From positions 1-41,110 of the forward strand of contig JAQWLN010000226.1 in assembly GCA_029247265.1 (NCBI GenBank): a stretch of 41,110 nucleotides of DNA, read 5' to 3'. The stretch is from Fuerstiella sp. (GTDB lineage: Bacteria > Planctomycetota > Planctomycetia > Planctomycetales > Planctomycetaceae). This document shows positions 25,409-34,586 of this stretch, piece by piece (the first letter of the stretch is position 1; every line of letters starts with the position of its first letter). The notes under the pieces were generated by a model. It was given only the letters and a program-made list of their open reading frames with translations. It was not told the origin of the DNA and did not search any database. A program made the position numbers and the translations under genes.

Positions 25409-26187
25409 TCTGGGATCTGCATGGACATTTTTCCGGCGTTGATGGTGCGACGGTCGATGAACGAATCGCCAAACTGATGGAGTACGCTGACCGCATGGGC
25501 GTGGAACGCCAGGTATTTTTCATGGGCTGGCCGTGGTCACAGGATCCCACGCCGGAAGAATTCCGCAAGCAGAACGATCAGGTACTGCAGGCCATCAGCC
25601 ACTGGCATGATCGAGCGTTCGGATTCGCCTATCTGAACGGCAAATACCCAGCCGAAAGCCTGGCAGAACTTGAACGATGTGTCGCTGACGGCCCCATGGT
25701 CGGCGTCAAACTGTGGGTCTCGTTCAAGTGCAGTGACCAGAAAATTGATCCCATTATTGAACGCTGCGGTGAGCTTAAGGCGGCCATCTACCAGCACACG
25801 TGGCTAAAGGTCCAGGGGAATCGTCCAGGAGAATCGACGCCCGCTGATCTGGCAATTCTGGCCCGTCGTCATCCCGACGTGTCGATTATCTGTGGGCATA
25901 CGGGCGGCGACTGGACTCGCGGCATCCGAGCCGTCCGGGCGGAACCGAATGTATCCATCGGAATTGGAGGGTCTGAACCCACAGCAGGATTCGTGGAAAT
26001 GGCTGTTCGTGAACTCGGTGCAGAACGAGTCATCTACGGCAGTGACATTGGCGGTCGCAGTTATGCGTCACAGCTGGCGAAAGTTTATGGTGCGGATATA
26101 TCCGAAGCGGACAAGGAACTGATTCTGGGACTCAACCTGAAACGCATGCTGACTCCTATTCTGAATGCAAAGGGGGTGAAACGATGA
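25405..26187 (+). CDS. Amidohydrolase-fold protein with intact HxH
   Basis: A 260-residue TIM-barrel metal-dependent hydrolase of the amidohydrolase_2 type. The strand-1 metal motif is present as WDLHGHFSG (His6, His8); further ligand candidates are YQHTWLK (strand 5), IICGHTGGDW (strand 6) and VIYGSDIGG (Asp, strand 8). No signal peptide is visible, so it should act in the cytoplasm, unlike the two exported proteins encoded before it. ATGA overlaps on both sides tie it tightly to its neighbours. The paralogue that follows lacks these metal residues, suggesting a catalytic/non-catalytic pair. Substrate unknown. Confidence 0.8.
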   Translation: MIWDLHGHFSGVDGATVDERIAKLMEYADRMGVERQVFFMGWPWSQDPTPEEFRKQNDQVLQAISHWHDRAFGFAYLNGKYPAESLAELERCVADGPMVGVKLWVSFKCSDQKIDPIIERCGELKAAIYQHTWLKVQGNRPGESTPADLAILARRHPDVSIICGHTGGDWTRGIRAVRAEPNVSIGIGGSEPTAGFVEMAVRELGAERVIYGSDIGGRSYASQLAKVYGADISEADKELILGLNLKRMLTPILNAKGVKR

Positions 26188-26957
26188 TCACAGACATCAA
26201 CATCAACCTTTCCCAGTGGCCCTTTCGACGGTTGCCGCTCGACGAAACCTCCAAATTTGTGGCCAGGCTGCAGCAAAACGGAATTACACAGGCATGGGCT
26301 GGCAGCTTTGACGGAGTGCTGCACCGCGACGTCGCTGAAGTAAATGCCCGGCTGGCGGCCGAATGCAGACTTCACGGCGAAGGAGTCCTGATTCCGTCAG
26401 GCACTGTCAATCCGATGCTGCCGGACTGGCGGGACGACGTACGTCGCTGCCACGAACAGCACGGCATGCGGTCGATTCGCATCAATCCGAATTACCACGG
26501 TTACAAGCTGGACGACCCGGTCTGCGATCAGCTTTTCCAACACGTCGTCACACACAAATTGATTGTACAACTGGTACTAAAGATGGAAGACGTACGGACC
26601 CATTTCCCGCTGATGATGGTCCCGACCGTGGATATGACTTCGCTGCCAGATCTGATTCAGCGGCACCCCGACGTTCGCCTGATTCTGATGAATAATTACA
26701 GCACACTTCGGAGCGAAACGCTGTCGAAGATTGCACAGAAAGAAAACGTCTATTTTGACATTTCGCACGCGGAACAGGTGGGGGCCCTAGAAAAGATGAC
26801 AAACAGCGTGCCCTACACAAAGCTGCTGTTCGGGTCGCACGCCCCATTCTTTTATCTGGAAGCAGCACTGCTGAAATTCAAAGAATCAGAACTCGGTGAA
26901 ACGATGACTCATGCCATTCAGTTCGGAAATGCAGAACGACTTTTGAATGAACAGTGA
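26184..26957 (+). CDS. Amidohydrolase-like protein lacking the metal-binding HxH
   Basis: A 257-residue TIM-barrel protein of the same superfamily as its upstream neighbour. The strand-1 HxH is replaced by NxN (ITDININLSQWPFRR, Asn6 and Asn8), and the strand-8 position that normally gives a Gly-x-Asp reads LLFGSHAPFF. The middle ligands are also not evident (RLILMNNYST). It therefore probably does not hold the usual binuclear metal site. I recall planctomycete relatives with the same DxNxNL start, so this is a subfamily trait and not local decay. Last gene of the four-gene coupled operon, joined by ATGA. A role as structural partner or substrate-binding subunit is inferred. Confidence 0.75.
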   Translation: MITDININLSQWPFRRLPLDETSKFVARLQQNGITQAWAGSFDGVLHRDVAEVNARLAAECRLHGEGVLIPSGTVNPMLPDWRDDVRRCHEQHGMRSIRINPNYHGYKLDDPVCDQLFQHVVTHKLIVQLVLKMEDVRTHFPLMMVPTVDMTSLPDLIQRHPDVRLILMNNYSTLRSETLSKIAQKENVYFDISHAEQVGALEKMTNSVPYTKLLFGSHAPFFYLEAALLKFKESELGETMTHAIQFGNAERLLNEQ

Positions 26958-27083
26958 TCAACAGCCTGCGTCTGGCCGGCAGAATGCCCAGTCTGCGCAG
27001 AGCCGTTGTCAAAACAGACAGCGTCGCAGCGCTCGTGGAAAAGCAACTCTCAGAAGCGGAATAACGTTCGCCACCACCACAAG

Positions 27084-27791
27084 TCAGCGCAGAACGCTGT
27101 AGGCAATCGGATCGGTCGTACCTGCGTCGGCAAATCCTTTCAGGCGCAGCAGACAGGAATCGCATTCGCCGCAACTGATACCGTCCGACGACGGATCATA
27201 GCAACTATGAGTCAGACTATAGTCCACACCCAGCTCCAGTCCGCGCCGGATAATCTGAGCTTTGGTCAATGACACCAGTGGTGTATGAACGGCAATTTGC
27301 TGTCCATCGACACCCAATTTGGTGGCCAGATTGGCCATCGTTTCAAAAGCTGTTATGAACTCCGGACGGCAGTCCGGGTAGCCGCTGTAGTCAATGGCAT
27401 TCACGCCGATGAACAGGTCAGACGAACCAATCGATTCCGCCAGCCCGAGCGCCACGGACAGAAATATCGTATTTCGAGCCGGCACGTAGGTGACAGGAAT
27501 TCCTGAGCTCATCTGGTCGGCCGACCGGTTGTGAGGCACGGCAATATCGTTCGTCAGTGCAGAGCCCTGAAAGATCGAAGTATCGATGGGAAACACAAAT
27601 CGACTGGTCACGCCGTTGGCTTCACAAACCCTAGCCGCTGAATCCAGCTCGAATCGATGACGCTGGCCATAGTCAAAGCAAATAGCGTGCAGTTCCCAGC
27701 CTTCGTGTCGCGCAATTGCCAGCACAGTGGCAGAATCCAATCCGCCACTCACAAGCACGACGGCTTTCCTGCCATTACCGGTTGGTGACAT
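27084..27791 (-). CDS. queC: 7-cyano-7-deazaguanine synthase
   Basis: A 235-residue QueC. It converts 7-carboxy-7-deazaguanine to preQ0 using ATP and ammonia, a step toward queuosine in tRNA (or deazaguanine in DNA). The ATP pyrophosphatase loop is SGGLDS at residues 15-20. The zinc site is Cys197, Cys207, Cys210 and Cys213 (CYDP, then CGECDSC). [13 protein letters not shown] and [16 protein letters not shown] are also family hallmarks. It stands alone: the other que genes are not in the window. It is convergent with the hydrolase operon and divergent from hflX. Confidence 0.95.
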   Translation of the reverse strand: MSPTGNGRKAVVLVSGGLDSATVLAIARHEGWELHAICFDYGQRHRFELDSAARVCEANGVTSRFVFPIDTSIFQGSALTNDIAVPHNRSADQMSSGIPVTYVPARNTIFLSVALGLAESIGSSDLFIGVNAIDYSGYPDCRPEFITAFETMANLATKLGVDGQQIAVHTPLVSLTKAQIIRRGLELGVDYSLTHSCYDPSSDGISCGECDSCLLRLKGFADAGTTDPIAYSVLR

Positions 27792-28130
27792 CCAATCAAC
27801 TCTGCAGAATTACGAAATCGATGAACAGGGCATGCAACGCGGAAAAATGGGGCCAGATCAGGTTCTACTCGTCCGAAAAAGACTCTCTACGTGTTGTCCG
27901 GCCCGAACAATTCGGTTTGCTGTGTGTCAGTGTGACGATACCATGCTGGTGATGCTGCGGCGTACAGCCGCGTTTTCAAAGATTCGTCCGTTTAAAGTCT
28001 GACAAAGGCCGGCGGGACAGAATCGTTGTATTCACATGTGTGCAGCAAGCCACATGAATGGACGGACAGTTTCTGAGCGTCAGCTCAAATCGGCCGGTGA
28101 GCCACTCCACATTTATAAGGCAATGACCCA
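27792..28130. other. Gap between queC and hflX without recognised feature
   Basis: A 339-base divergent intergenic region that should contain both promoters. Open frames crossing it lack start sites and composition typical of genes. No preQ1 riboswitch motif was recognised upstream of queC. The sequence aaggcaatgaccca just before hflX includes an out-of-frame ATG. Confidence 0.5.
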
Positions 28131-29459
28131 TTGGGCGACCCCAAGCGCGAAGAACTCAAAGTTGCCGACCAGCGCGCTGTGCTGGCGGGTGTGTTCGATC
28201 CTGACGAATGCAATGACCGGGACGCGGCACTGGACGAACTAAAAGGCCTGGTCAAAACCGCAGGCGTGACGGTTGTGGGCGAAATCGTTCAGTTTCGAGA
28301 CACACCGCATCCCGCCCACTGCCTGGGAACAGGCAAGCTGGACGAATTGAAACTGCTGGTGGAAACGACTGACGCAGAAATGGTCGTCTTCGACAACAAT
28401 CTCACGCCGTCTCAGGGGCGAGCACTCGAACAGGCTGTGGAAAAACCGATTGTTGATCGCAGCGAAGTCATTCTGGACATCTTTGCCACCCACGCCCAGA
28501 CGCACGAAGCCATGCTGCAGGTGGAGCTGGCCCAGCTGATGTACTTCCGCACCCGACTGAAACGCATGTGGACTCACCTAGAGCGCATTACGGGCGGTAT
28601 CGGTGCCGGACGTGGCCCTGGGGAAAAACAGCTGGAAACCGACCGCCGTCTGATCGACAAACGCATCTCAGAACTCAAACGCAAGCTCAAGAACGTGGAG
28701 CAACGGCGCGAACGCACGGTTTCGCACCGGCGGGAGCAACCCACGGTTTCACTGGTGGGCTACACAAACGCGGGCAAAAGTACACTGATGCGAGCTCTGA
28801 CCGGGGCCGATGTGCTGGTTGAAGACAAGCTCTTCGCAACACTGGACACTCGCACCCGCCGCTGGGCAGTGCCCGGCTACGGTGAAGTACTGCTCAGTGA
28901 CACAGTCGGCTTCGTGCGAAATCTTCCTCACCACCTGGTGGCATCGTTTCGTTCAACACTGGAAGAAGCTCGGCACGCAGATCTTCTGCTGCATGTGGTC
29001 GATGCCAGCAGCGCGGATGCGGAACGTCAGATTCATACCTGCTACCAGGTTCTGGACGAGATAGGAGTGGACTGCAGTAACGTCGTGCTGGTCCTGAACA
29101 AAGTTGACCTGGTAGAAGATCGCTCGGTGATCGACGTCCTTCGGCGACATTATGATGACACAATCACCATCAGTGCCTCCACCGGAACAGGACTGGATCG
29201 GTTGTATCAGGTCGTTGCAGAACGCGTCGCCGGAGGCTTCGTGACAGTGGAAATTGAAGCCAGCACAGGCAATGGCAAGCTGTTAGCCTGGCTGACTCAA
29301 CATGCCTCCGAACTGGACCGCACATACACAGACGACACATCCACTCGAGTTGTCATCACGTGCCGGATGGCTCGGCATATCGCGGACGGAATCGATGATT
29401 CTGATGTGATTGTTCGTCACGTGGAGGAAGTTTCGGGAAAGCACCCAGAAGTAGTCTGA
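28131..29459 (+). CDS. hflX: GTPase HflX, ribosome rescue/splitting factor
   Basis: A 442-residue HflX-family GTPase that binds the 50S subunit and splits stalled ribosomes, especially after heat stress. The N-terminal HflX domain (DELKLLVETTDAEMVVFDNN) is followed by the characteristic linker ITGGIGAGRGPGEKQLETD and a coiled region. The G domain has Walker A GYTNAGKST from Gly210, DTVGF (G3) and NKVD (G4), and a short C-terminal domain follows. The frame is closed by a stop 15 bases upstream, so the TTG at 28131 is the only near-N-terminal initiator; AAGG lies about 11 bases before. It is a single-gene unit. Confidence 0.95.
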   Translation: MGDPKREELKVADQRAVLAGVFDPDECNDRDAALDELKGLVKTAGVTVVGEIVQFRDTPHPAHCLGTGKLDELKLLVETTDAEMVVFDNNLTPSQGRALEQAVEKPIVDRSEVILDIFATHAQTHEAMLQVELAQLMYFRTRLKRMWTHLERITGGIGAGRGPGEKQLETDRRLIDKRISELKRKLKNVEQRRERTVSHRREQPTVSLVGYTNAGKSTLMRALTGADVLVEDKLFATLDTRTRRWAVPGYGEVLLSDTVGFVRNLPHHLVASFRSTLEEARHADLLLHVVDASSADAERQIHTCYQVLDEIGVDCSNVVLVLNKVDLVEDRSVIDVLRRHYDDTITISASTGTGLDRLYQVVAERVAGGFVTVEIEASTGNGKLLAWLTQHASELDRTYTDDTSTRVVITCRMARHIADGIDDSDVIVRHVEEVSGKHPEVV

Positions 29460-29858
29460 GCAACTGAACGATGCCTCGGGACTTCGCGGATAACCCGCAA
29501 TTGTCACAATCCGAGTCACCATCGGTCTGTGCATTTGTCGGAAAATCGCCACGAAACGCCCTGAAAACCTTCTCCATACGGGCTCGACCAATGGTTGAGG
29601 CCCTTCAAGGTGCAGCCCGCAACGCCATCCGCTCTTCGCTGAATTGCGGAACCAGCAGACTTCAACTGAAAGGGATTTTCCTCAGCCACAGAAAATTGAG
29701 CAGCAACTGACCCATCTGCGGCGGATCCCGCCGATGTCGACAAAGTTTCGGCGATCTTTCTGACGATCTCAAGAGTGGCAGAAGGAACTATCCCTGCATC
29801 CTCCTTTGAGCTCTCAGCTGCCGAGCCACGGACGATGTGTCGCAGAAAGGAAGTCGTC
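29460..29858. other. Gap before the Cys-rich lipoprotein gene
   Basis: 399 bases. Open frames on both strands (for example minus 29516-29860) have no plausible start site and look like chance frames. No RNA gene or repeat was recognised. The last part includes AAAGGAAG, the ribosome site of the following gene. Confidence 0.5.
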
Positions 29859-30932
29859 ATGCGACTTGATCGATACGCCCTCTTGATGGGTATTGCCGCT
29901 TTGGCAATGACCGGATGCTCAACCGGTCGCTATGCATCCGCCCCGATTTCCCAAAACAGCCATGTCGCTGCGCCGGCCAGCAACTACAACGCGGACCCAG
30001 CCCCCGATCCGCAACCCGAGACAGTTCTGCCAACTCCAGCAAGGAACGACGGCTCGCACGTCAAAAGCGTGAGCCTGATGAGTATTTTGACGCAAATTTA
30101 CAAGCATCCGTGCGTTGAGGAATCGTGTACGCCGTCCGCGTGTGCTGCTCCCGAACAACCCTGCTGTCCATCACCGGTCGAATGTGCTGAAGCAGACGAC
30201 AAATGTGGTTCAAGCTGGAAGAAAATGTTTGATTGCTGGCACTGGCCAAAAAAACAACGGCTATGCACACCAGAACCACTTTGCTGTGCTCAGGAACGAC
30301 AAAGCTGCGTCGCTGAATTGCCGTGCGTCCCGAACACCACATGTGCTGTACCGGAACGCTGCCAGACAGTTGATACCCAGGACTGTTGCGACTCAGATGG
30401 CTGCGGTGACAGCGGGCAACACAAGGGCATGATGTCTTATCTTTGCGATCGCCTGTTTCGCAAGCACAAGTCCGGTTGCTCATCACAGCCTTCATGTGGC
30501 GACGACTGTGCCGTCGAATGCGGCGATAGTTGCAGCAACACTTGTTCGCCACTGATTGCTGAATGCAAAAATGCTCCCTGTCGCCCCACCCACGGAGGGT
30601 CACTTCTGGCACCTTGCCTGGAAGATCCCTTCGTCGGTCATGAGAATGCAGCGACGGCTGATCGGTCGACGGAAGCACCGGCTGACATTACGAGACCGGT
30701 TGTTCCTCCGGCTCCGGCCCTGAACACAGATACACCAAGTAGAGCAGAGACAACACCTTCGATCCAGCAGCCAGACAGAACACTAAATCCAACGCCGCTG
30801 AATCCAGCACTTCAAAACAGCATTGGCCCGCAAACCTATATCGAACCACAAATCTGGCCACGACTAAAGACCGCGCCCGTCGTCAATCACAGGCGACAGC
30901 CGGCAACGTATCCCACAAACTGGTCGCGGTAA
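29859..30932 (+). CDS. Cysteine-rich lipoprotein of unknown function
   Basis: A 357-residue predicted lipoprotein. The N-terminus MRLDRYALLMGIAALAMTGC ends in a lipobox-like AMTGC with Cys20 as the lipidated residue (Met at -3 is slightly unusual). After a Pro/Asn-rich spacer, residues about 85-255 carry 28 cysteines, many as CC or CxxC-like pairs (EQPCC, LCCAQ, DCCDSDGC, SCGDDC). The C-terminal 100 residues are Pro/Thr-rich and Cys-free. No known repeat family was recognised. Such density suggests a disulfide-cross-linked or metal-binding envelope protein. AAAGGAAG before the ATG supports the start; an upstream frame extension to 29775 does not lead into a signal sequence. Confidence 0.78.
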   Translation: MRLDRYALLMGIAALAMTGCSTGRYASAPISQNSHVAAPASNYNADPAPDPQPETVLPTPARNDGSHVKSVSLMSILTQIYKHPCVEESCTPSACAAPEQPCCPSPVECAEADDKCGSSWKKMFDCWHWPKKQRLCTPEPLCCAQERQSCVAELPCVPNTTCAVPERCQTVDTQDCCDSDGCGDSGQHKGMMSYLCDRLFRKHKSGCSSQPSCGDDCAVECGDSCSNTCSPLIAECKNAPCRPTHGGSLLAPCLEDPFVGHENAATADRSTEAPADITRPVVPPAPALNTDTPSRAETTPSIQQPDRTLNPTPLNPALQNSIGPQTYIEPQIWPRLKTAPVVNHRRQPATYPTNWSR

Positions 30933-31696
30933 CGATGTCGACGAATATCGACTCAGCAGATTCGACAACCTGCATGTACAGAGCAGGGAAGATAGAACAG
31001 GATTAGTCTGCCACATGACTGCCACAGCGAGCTCCACCTGGGCCTCGATAGTGGAACGCTTGATCAAGAATCGAAGATACGAAGTCTCACTGGTGGGTCC
31101 GTTCGTCTGTTCGCGACGGATAGAGCGGCTGAAGATGTGTCGACTATTCGTCACGCCACCGAATGTGACTACTGACGAGCGTGCAGGAACAGCAGGACTG
31201 ATATTCAACACACCAAATGCTAAGGCATGATGGCACGGCCATTCCTGCACTATGCCAACTCCCGCGTCACTGGTCATCAAATACTGACTGATCTATACGA
31301 AGCCCCTTCGGTGTGCCCATAACACATGATGGCCAACACCGCGGCACGATTGACAAGAACCACGTCGACATCCCGTCCCCAAACCCAGACCTCGTCGGTC
31401 CTGCACTGATCCGTAAGGGAATGCGGCCGCAGGGAATAAACGATAGGGGAACTAGGGGTTATGCGTCGCGGCAATAACGGTATGAGTCCTTGGTTATCAG
31501 CGTTCCTGGCGTGGCAAGATGCGGCTAAGACAGCCTTTACGCCGTTTGGCTGATTACCTTAGAATCCGGTAGTTAGCCAGTTTCCGGCTGAATCCCCAAA
31601 GCTGGCCACAAACTGCTGGTGAGCTTTGGCAGCACCGTTTTGTGAATTTCCGGCAGCAATATTTTTTTGCCGCAACCGTTATCAGTTCAAACGACA
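30933..31696. other. Long non-coding or decayed stretch
   Basis: 764 bases with no recognised gene. The best open frame (minus 30864-31280) overlaps the lipoprotein end and has no start support. Just before the next gene there is an 8-bp perfect inverted repeat, ccaaagct (31596-31603) with agctttgg (31622-31629), in the likely leader of the gene at 31697. The rest shows neither RNA signatures nor transposase homology that I can see. Confidence 0.5.
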
Positions 31697-33451
31697 ATGA
31701 AAAGACAACTATTCGCCATCCTGGGCATTGGTGTGTTGTTCCTTGCGGCTGAGGTACCTTCCCCAGCACAGGAACCACATCATCCTCAGATTTCCATTGG
31801 GCATCGAGGTGTCAATCGACTCAAGTCAGATCTTAAAACGCTGCTGAGTCTGACCTCGGACAAGGATCAGGAGCAGCTGCAAAACCTGGTCGATTTCGTT
31901 GACCTGATGGCCTACGGATTGGACCCGGAAAAACCAATCAGGGTTGATTTGTTGACGGGAATGACGCCGCTGCCCTATGTCATTTCCGCAGCATACAAGA
32001 ACGATCCAGCTCTTGCGGCACCTGGGATGCCAGCATACACAGATTTACTTGACAACCTGAATGCCAATTTCTTCCTCCAGAAAGCGGGTAGTGACTGGTG
32101 GGAGTTACTGCCGCCGGATCAGGGGTGGCTCCGTCTGCTGCCGGACATCAAGACGGCCGTCATGATTCTCACAACACCGACGGACCACGCTCTGCTGAAG
32201 CAGATTCTACAAAAAAAACAGGCGCCTCTGGCAGCCATTTCTGCGTTGCTCGGGGGCGACTGTGGCGCCGGCGTACAATTGCTTAACACAGCCGATGGCG
32301 TTGAAGACCAGAAGAAACGTTCGGCGTCATTTGATGAACTTCGTGCCAATCGGATCGATGCGCTTCAAAAGCGACCAGCGGAATCGATCACCGAATTCAA
32401 TCTCCGGAAGGGCGCGATCTCGCATCAGCTGAAGGAGCTTGAACGCCTGATGGTCGAGGGCAACGATTTGCGAGCGCGTGCATTTCTGAACTCGGAAGAC
32501 AAATCTGCTCGCATTCTGTTTACGGGTGACGGAATTCCGAAGACCAGTCTGGCGCAGAGCATTGAGCTGTTTAATAAACATGAGGATACTTTTGCGTCCG
32601 TCGCAAAAGTGGAAAATTCAATTCTGTCATTACGCGTTAATCACCCCGTAGATGAGCTTCGCCAGAACAACGCCTTTGAATTCATAGAGTTACTGAACAA
32701 GGACGTGGAAGCGCGTGTCGAGGCCTCGAAAAATCTGTCTGACGGTCAGAAAACGGCAGTTCGCGAGTTGCACAAGGGTGTCATGGCGGTGCTGAAAGAC
32801 GGTATCGGGTCAGGTAATGTCAACGCGTTTATCGAAACATGGTTAAATGCCGACGAGGAGTTTGTCGCCGTCGGGGCCATTCAGGCGACGGATGCTACTC
32901 GGCTTGATCAAACGCTGGCCCTGATCGCCAGCACGGGGAGTGGCAATAAAGTTGAAATCGCCGTCGCAAAAGTTGGTGACGTAACCATACACCGCATCCA
33001 GTTGGGCAAAGGGTTCCTCAAGTTGCTGGATCGGTTCTTCGGTGAGAATGCCGCCGTCCTGATAGCAACTTCCAGCGACAGTGTCTGGTTTGCAACCGGG
33101 CCGGACTCGCTCGATGTACTGAAGAAGACCATCGGTGATCTGCAGCCACCGAAACCTTCTGATGTGATTCTCAGAATGGAAGCCAGACTTCTGCCATGGG
33201 CCAGACATGCTCAGAAAGTCGTTGATGCGGCACCGGAGCCCGCGTCTGTCGACGACAAACGGGTCCGACGTGAACGACGTCTTGACCTGGCTCGGGCTGT
33301 GGAAGCGTTTGGTACAGGGGAACAGGACGATGTAAAGTTCGACGTAACGGTTAATAACGGCACAGTCTCTGGCGAGTTTTTGGTGCATGCCGGCCTGCTG
33401 CGGTTTTTCGGGAAGCAACTTTCGGCGTTTTCAAAAGAGAACTTCGAATAG
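31697..33451 (+). CDS. Exported hypothetical protein, 584 residues
   Basis: Not recognised. Residues 1-24 are a signal peptide (MKRQLFAILGIGVLFLAAEV, then PSPA) followed by a long alpha/beta-looking mature chain without membrane segments. Features seen are a repeated pattern of NLVDFVDLMAYGLDP-like and ALLKQILQKKQAP-like helices and an Arg/Lys-rich region near 500-525 (DDKRVRRERRLDLAR). Two halves with similar element order (a GxGIP or GSGN turn, then EFVAVGAIQATDATRLDQTL) hint at an internal duplication, but I cannot align them reliably. The ATG at 31697 begins the signal sequence; a frame extension to 31667 is rejected. The gene is upstream of scpB by 61 bases and may share its transcript. 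Confidence 0.75.
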   Translation: MKRQLFAILGIGVLFLAAEVPSPAQEPHHPQISIGHRGVNRLKSDLKTLLSLTSDKDQEQLQNLVDFVDLMAYGLDPEKPIRVDLLTGMTPLPYVISAAYKNDPALAAPGMPAYTDLLDNLNANFFLQKAGSDWWELLPPDQGWLRLLPDIKTAVMILTTPTDHALLKQILQKKQAPLAAISALLGGDCGAGVQLLNTADGVEDQKKRSASFDELRANRIDALQKRPAESITEFNLRKGAISHQLKELERLMVEGNDLRARAFLNSEDKSARILFTGDGIPKTSLAQSIELFNKHEDTFASVAKVENSILSLRVNHPVDELRQNNAFEFIELLNKDVEARVEASKNLSDGQKTAVRELHKGVMAVLKDGIGSGNVNAFIETWLNADEEFVAVGAIQATDATRLDQTLALIASTGSGNKVEIAVAKVGDVTIHRIQLGKGFLKLLDRFFGENAAVLIATSSDSVWFATGPDSLDVLKKTIGDLQPPKPSDVILRMEARLLPWARHAQKVVDAAPEPASVDDKRVRRERRLDLARAVEAFGTGEQDDVKFDVTVNNGTVSGEFLVHAGLLRFFGKQLSAFSKENFE

Positions 33452-33512
33452 CAGTTGGAACATATGTCGTGGAACGAAGCCCGCCCTGTACTCCATGTGT
33501 ACGGACGCATCA

Positions 33513-34307
33513 ATGGCTGAAGAATCCGAAGAGCCAAAACTCGACGATGATGACCCGTCCGTCGACGACATCGAACTGGCGTATCGGGAAGCCCTGAGGT
33601 CGATCGACGAGGCCGAGTATCAGGTGGGGTCCGCTCTCCGCGAACTTTCAGATGATGCCGACGATGAGGCCCAGGGAGATGAGGAAGTCGCCTTCACGTC
33701 GATCGGTCGGCAGTTGGCGGATGACCTCACTGATGACGAGTCTGCGTTGCTTGCCTTCCCGCTGGATGGCAGAGACGCTTCGCCGGTGTCACCACGCGCA
33801 GTCATCGAAGCCGCTTTGTTTGTCGGGGGCGATGTGTCACTGACGGCACGGCGACTGGCGTCTCTGATCGGCGGTGATACCGATGCCAAATTGTCTGTCC
33901 GTATAATCGACCAATTGAATGAATCGTATGCAGATGAAAACCGACCTTACGAGATCCGCCTGCACGAAGGTGGATTTCGCCTGGAATTGAAGGAGCAGTT
34001 TGCCAACGTGCAGCTGAAAGTTTTTGGCCTGGGACCAAGAGAAGTCCGGCTTTCGCCTGAAACTCTGGAAGTACTGGCATTCATCGCTTACAACCAGCCG
34101 GTCGAGAAGAAGGAAGTAGGGGAACTCAGTCAGCGAAACGCTCAGGCGGTACTGAGGCAGTTGCTTCGTCTGAGACTCGTGGAACTGGAACGAACCGGCA
34201 GCCGTCGGTCTGAAGTGGCCTATCGAACAGGCCAGCGTTTTCTTGAACTGTTCGGGCTCAATGATCTGGAAGACCTGCCACAAGCCGACGTGTTCAGCTT
34301 TAAGTAG
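33513..34307 (+). CDS. scpB: Condensin subunit ScpB with acidic N-terminal extension
   Basis: A 264-residue ScpB, the winged-helix kleisin-associated subunit of the SMC-ScpAB complex that compacts and segregates chromosomes. The ScpB domain starts near residue 94 (PRAVIEAALFVGGDVSLTARRLASLIG in parts) and includes LSPETLEVLAFIAYNQPV, a highly typical ScpB segment, then LRLVELERTGSRR and a C-terminal EDLPQ. Residues 1-92 are an acidic, probably disordered extension (EESEEPKLDDDDPSVDDIE) absent from most ScpB proteins, which are usually 170-210 residues. ScpA, commonly adjacent, is not in the window. The start ATG 33513 has only a weak GGA upstream; ATG 33495 is possible. Confidence 0.88.
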   Translation: MAEESEEPKLDDDDPSVDDIELAYREALRSIDEAEYQVGSALRELSDDADDEAQGDEEVAFTSIGRQLADDLTDDESALLAFPLDGRDASPVSPRAVIEAALFVGGDVSLTARRLASLIGGDTDAKLSVRIIDQLNESYADENRPYEIRLHEGGFRLELKEQFANVQLKVFGLGPREVRLSPETLEVLAFIAYNQPVEKKEVGELSQRNAQAVLRQLLRLRLVELERTGSRRSEVAYRTGQRFLELFGLNDLEDLPQADVFSFK

Positions 34308-34586
34308 TGATGTGTCGGCACGACTGAAATCGAACGGTCATCCCAACCTACTCGAACTCCTCTTAAAAAAACGTTATGCTGCTTCCTGAAGTCGTCACAG
34401 CGGTGAATCCTTCCTTTGGCCGCGAAGAATGTTTTTCAATAGCAGTTTCGTTACTCCGACGAGTCAATATCGACTGCGGAAATTAGTAAACGGTTCCGGA
34501 GCTGCACGCTGTATGAGTGGCTGAACTTCAAAAAAGGGCTGTTCGCTGGCGGCTGGCAGCACTGCGCAAGACGTACGAGACAACTG

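Noticed and set aside
29516..29860. 114-codon minus-strand frame upstream of the lipoprotein
   Set aside because: No start support and it would run directly opposite the lipoprotein ribosome site; composition is not protein-like.
30864..31280. 138-codon minus-strand frame
   Set aside because: It overlaps the lipoprotein gene end, has no ribosome site and reads as low-complexity Ser/Arg/Val sequence without fold signals.
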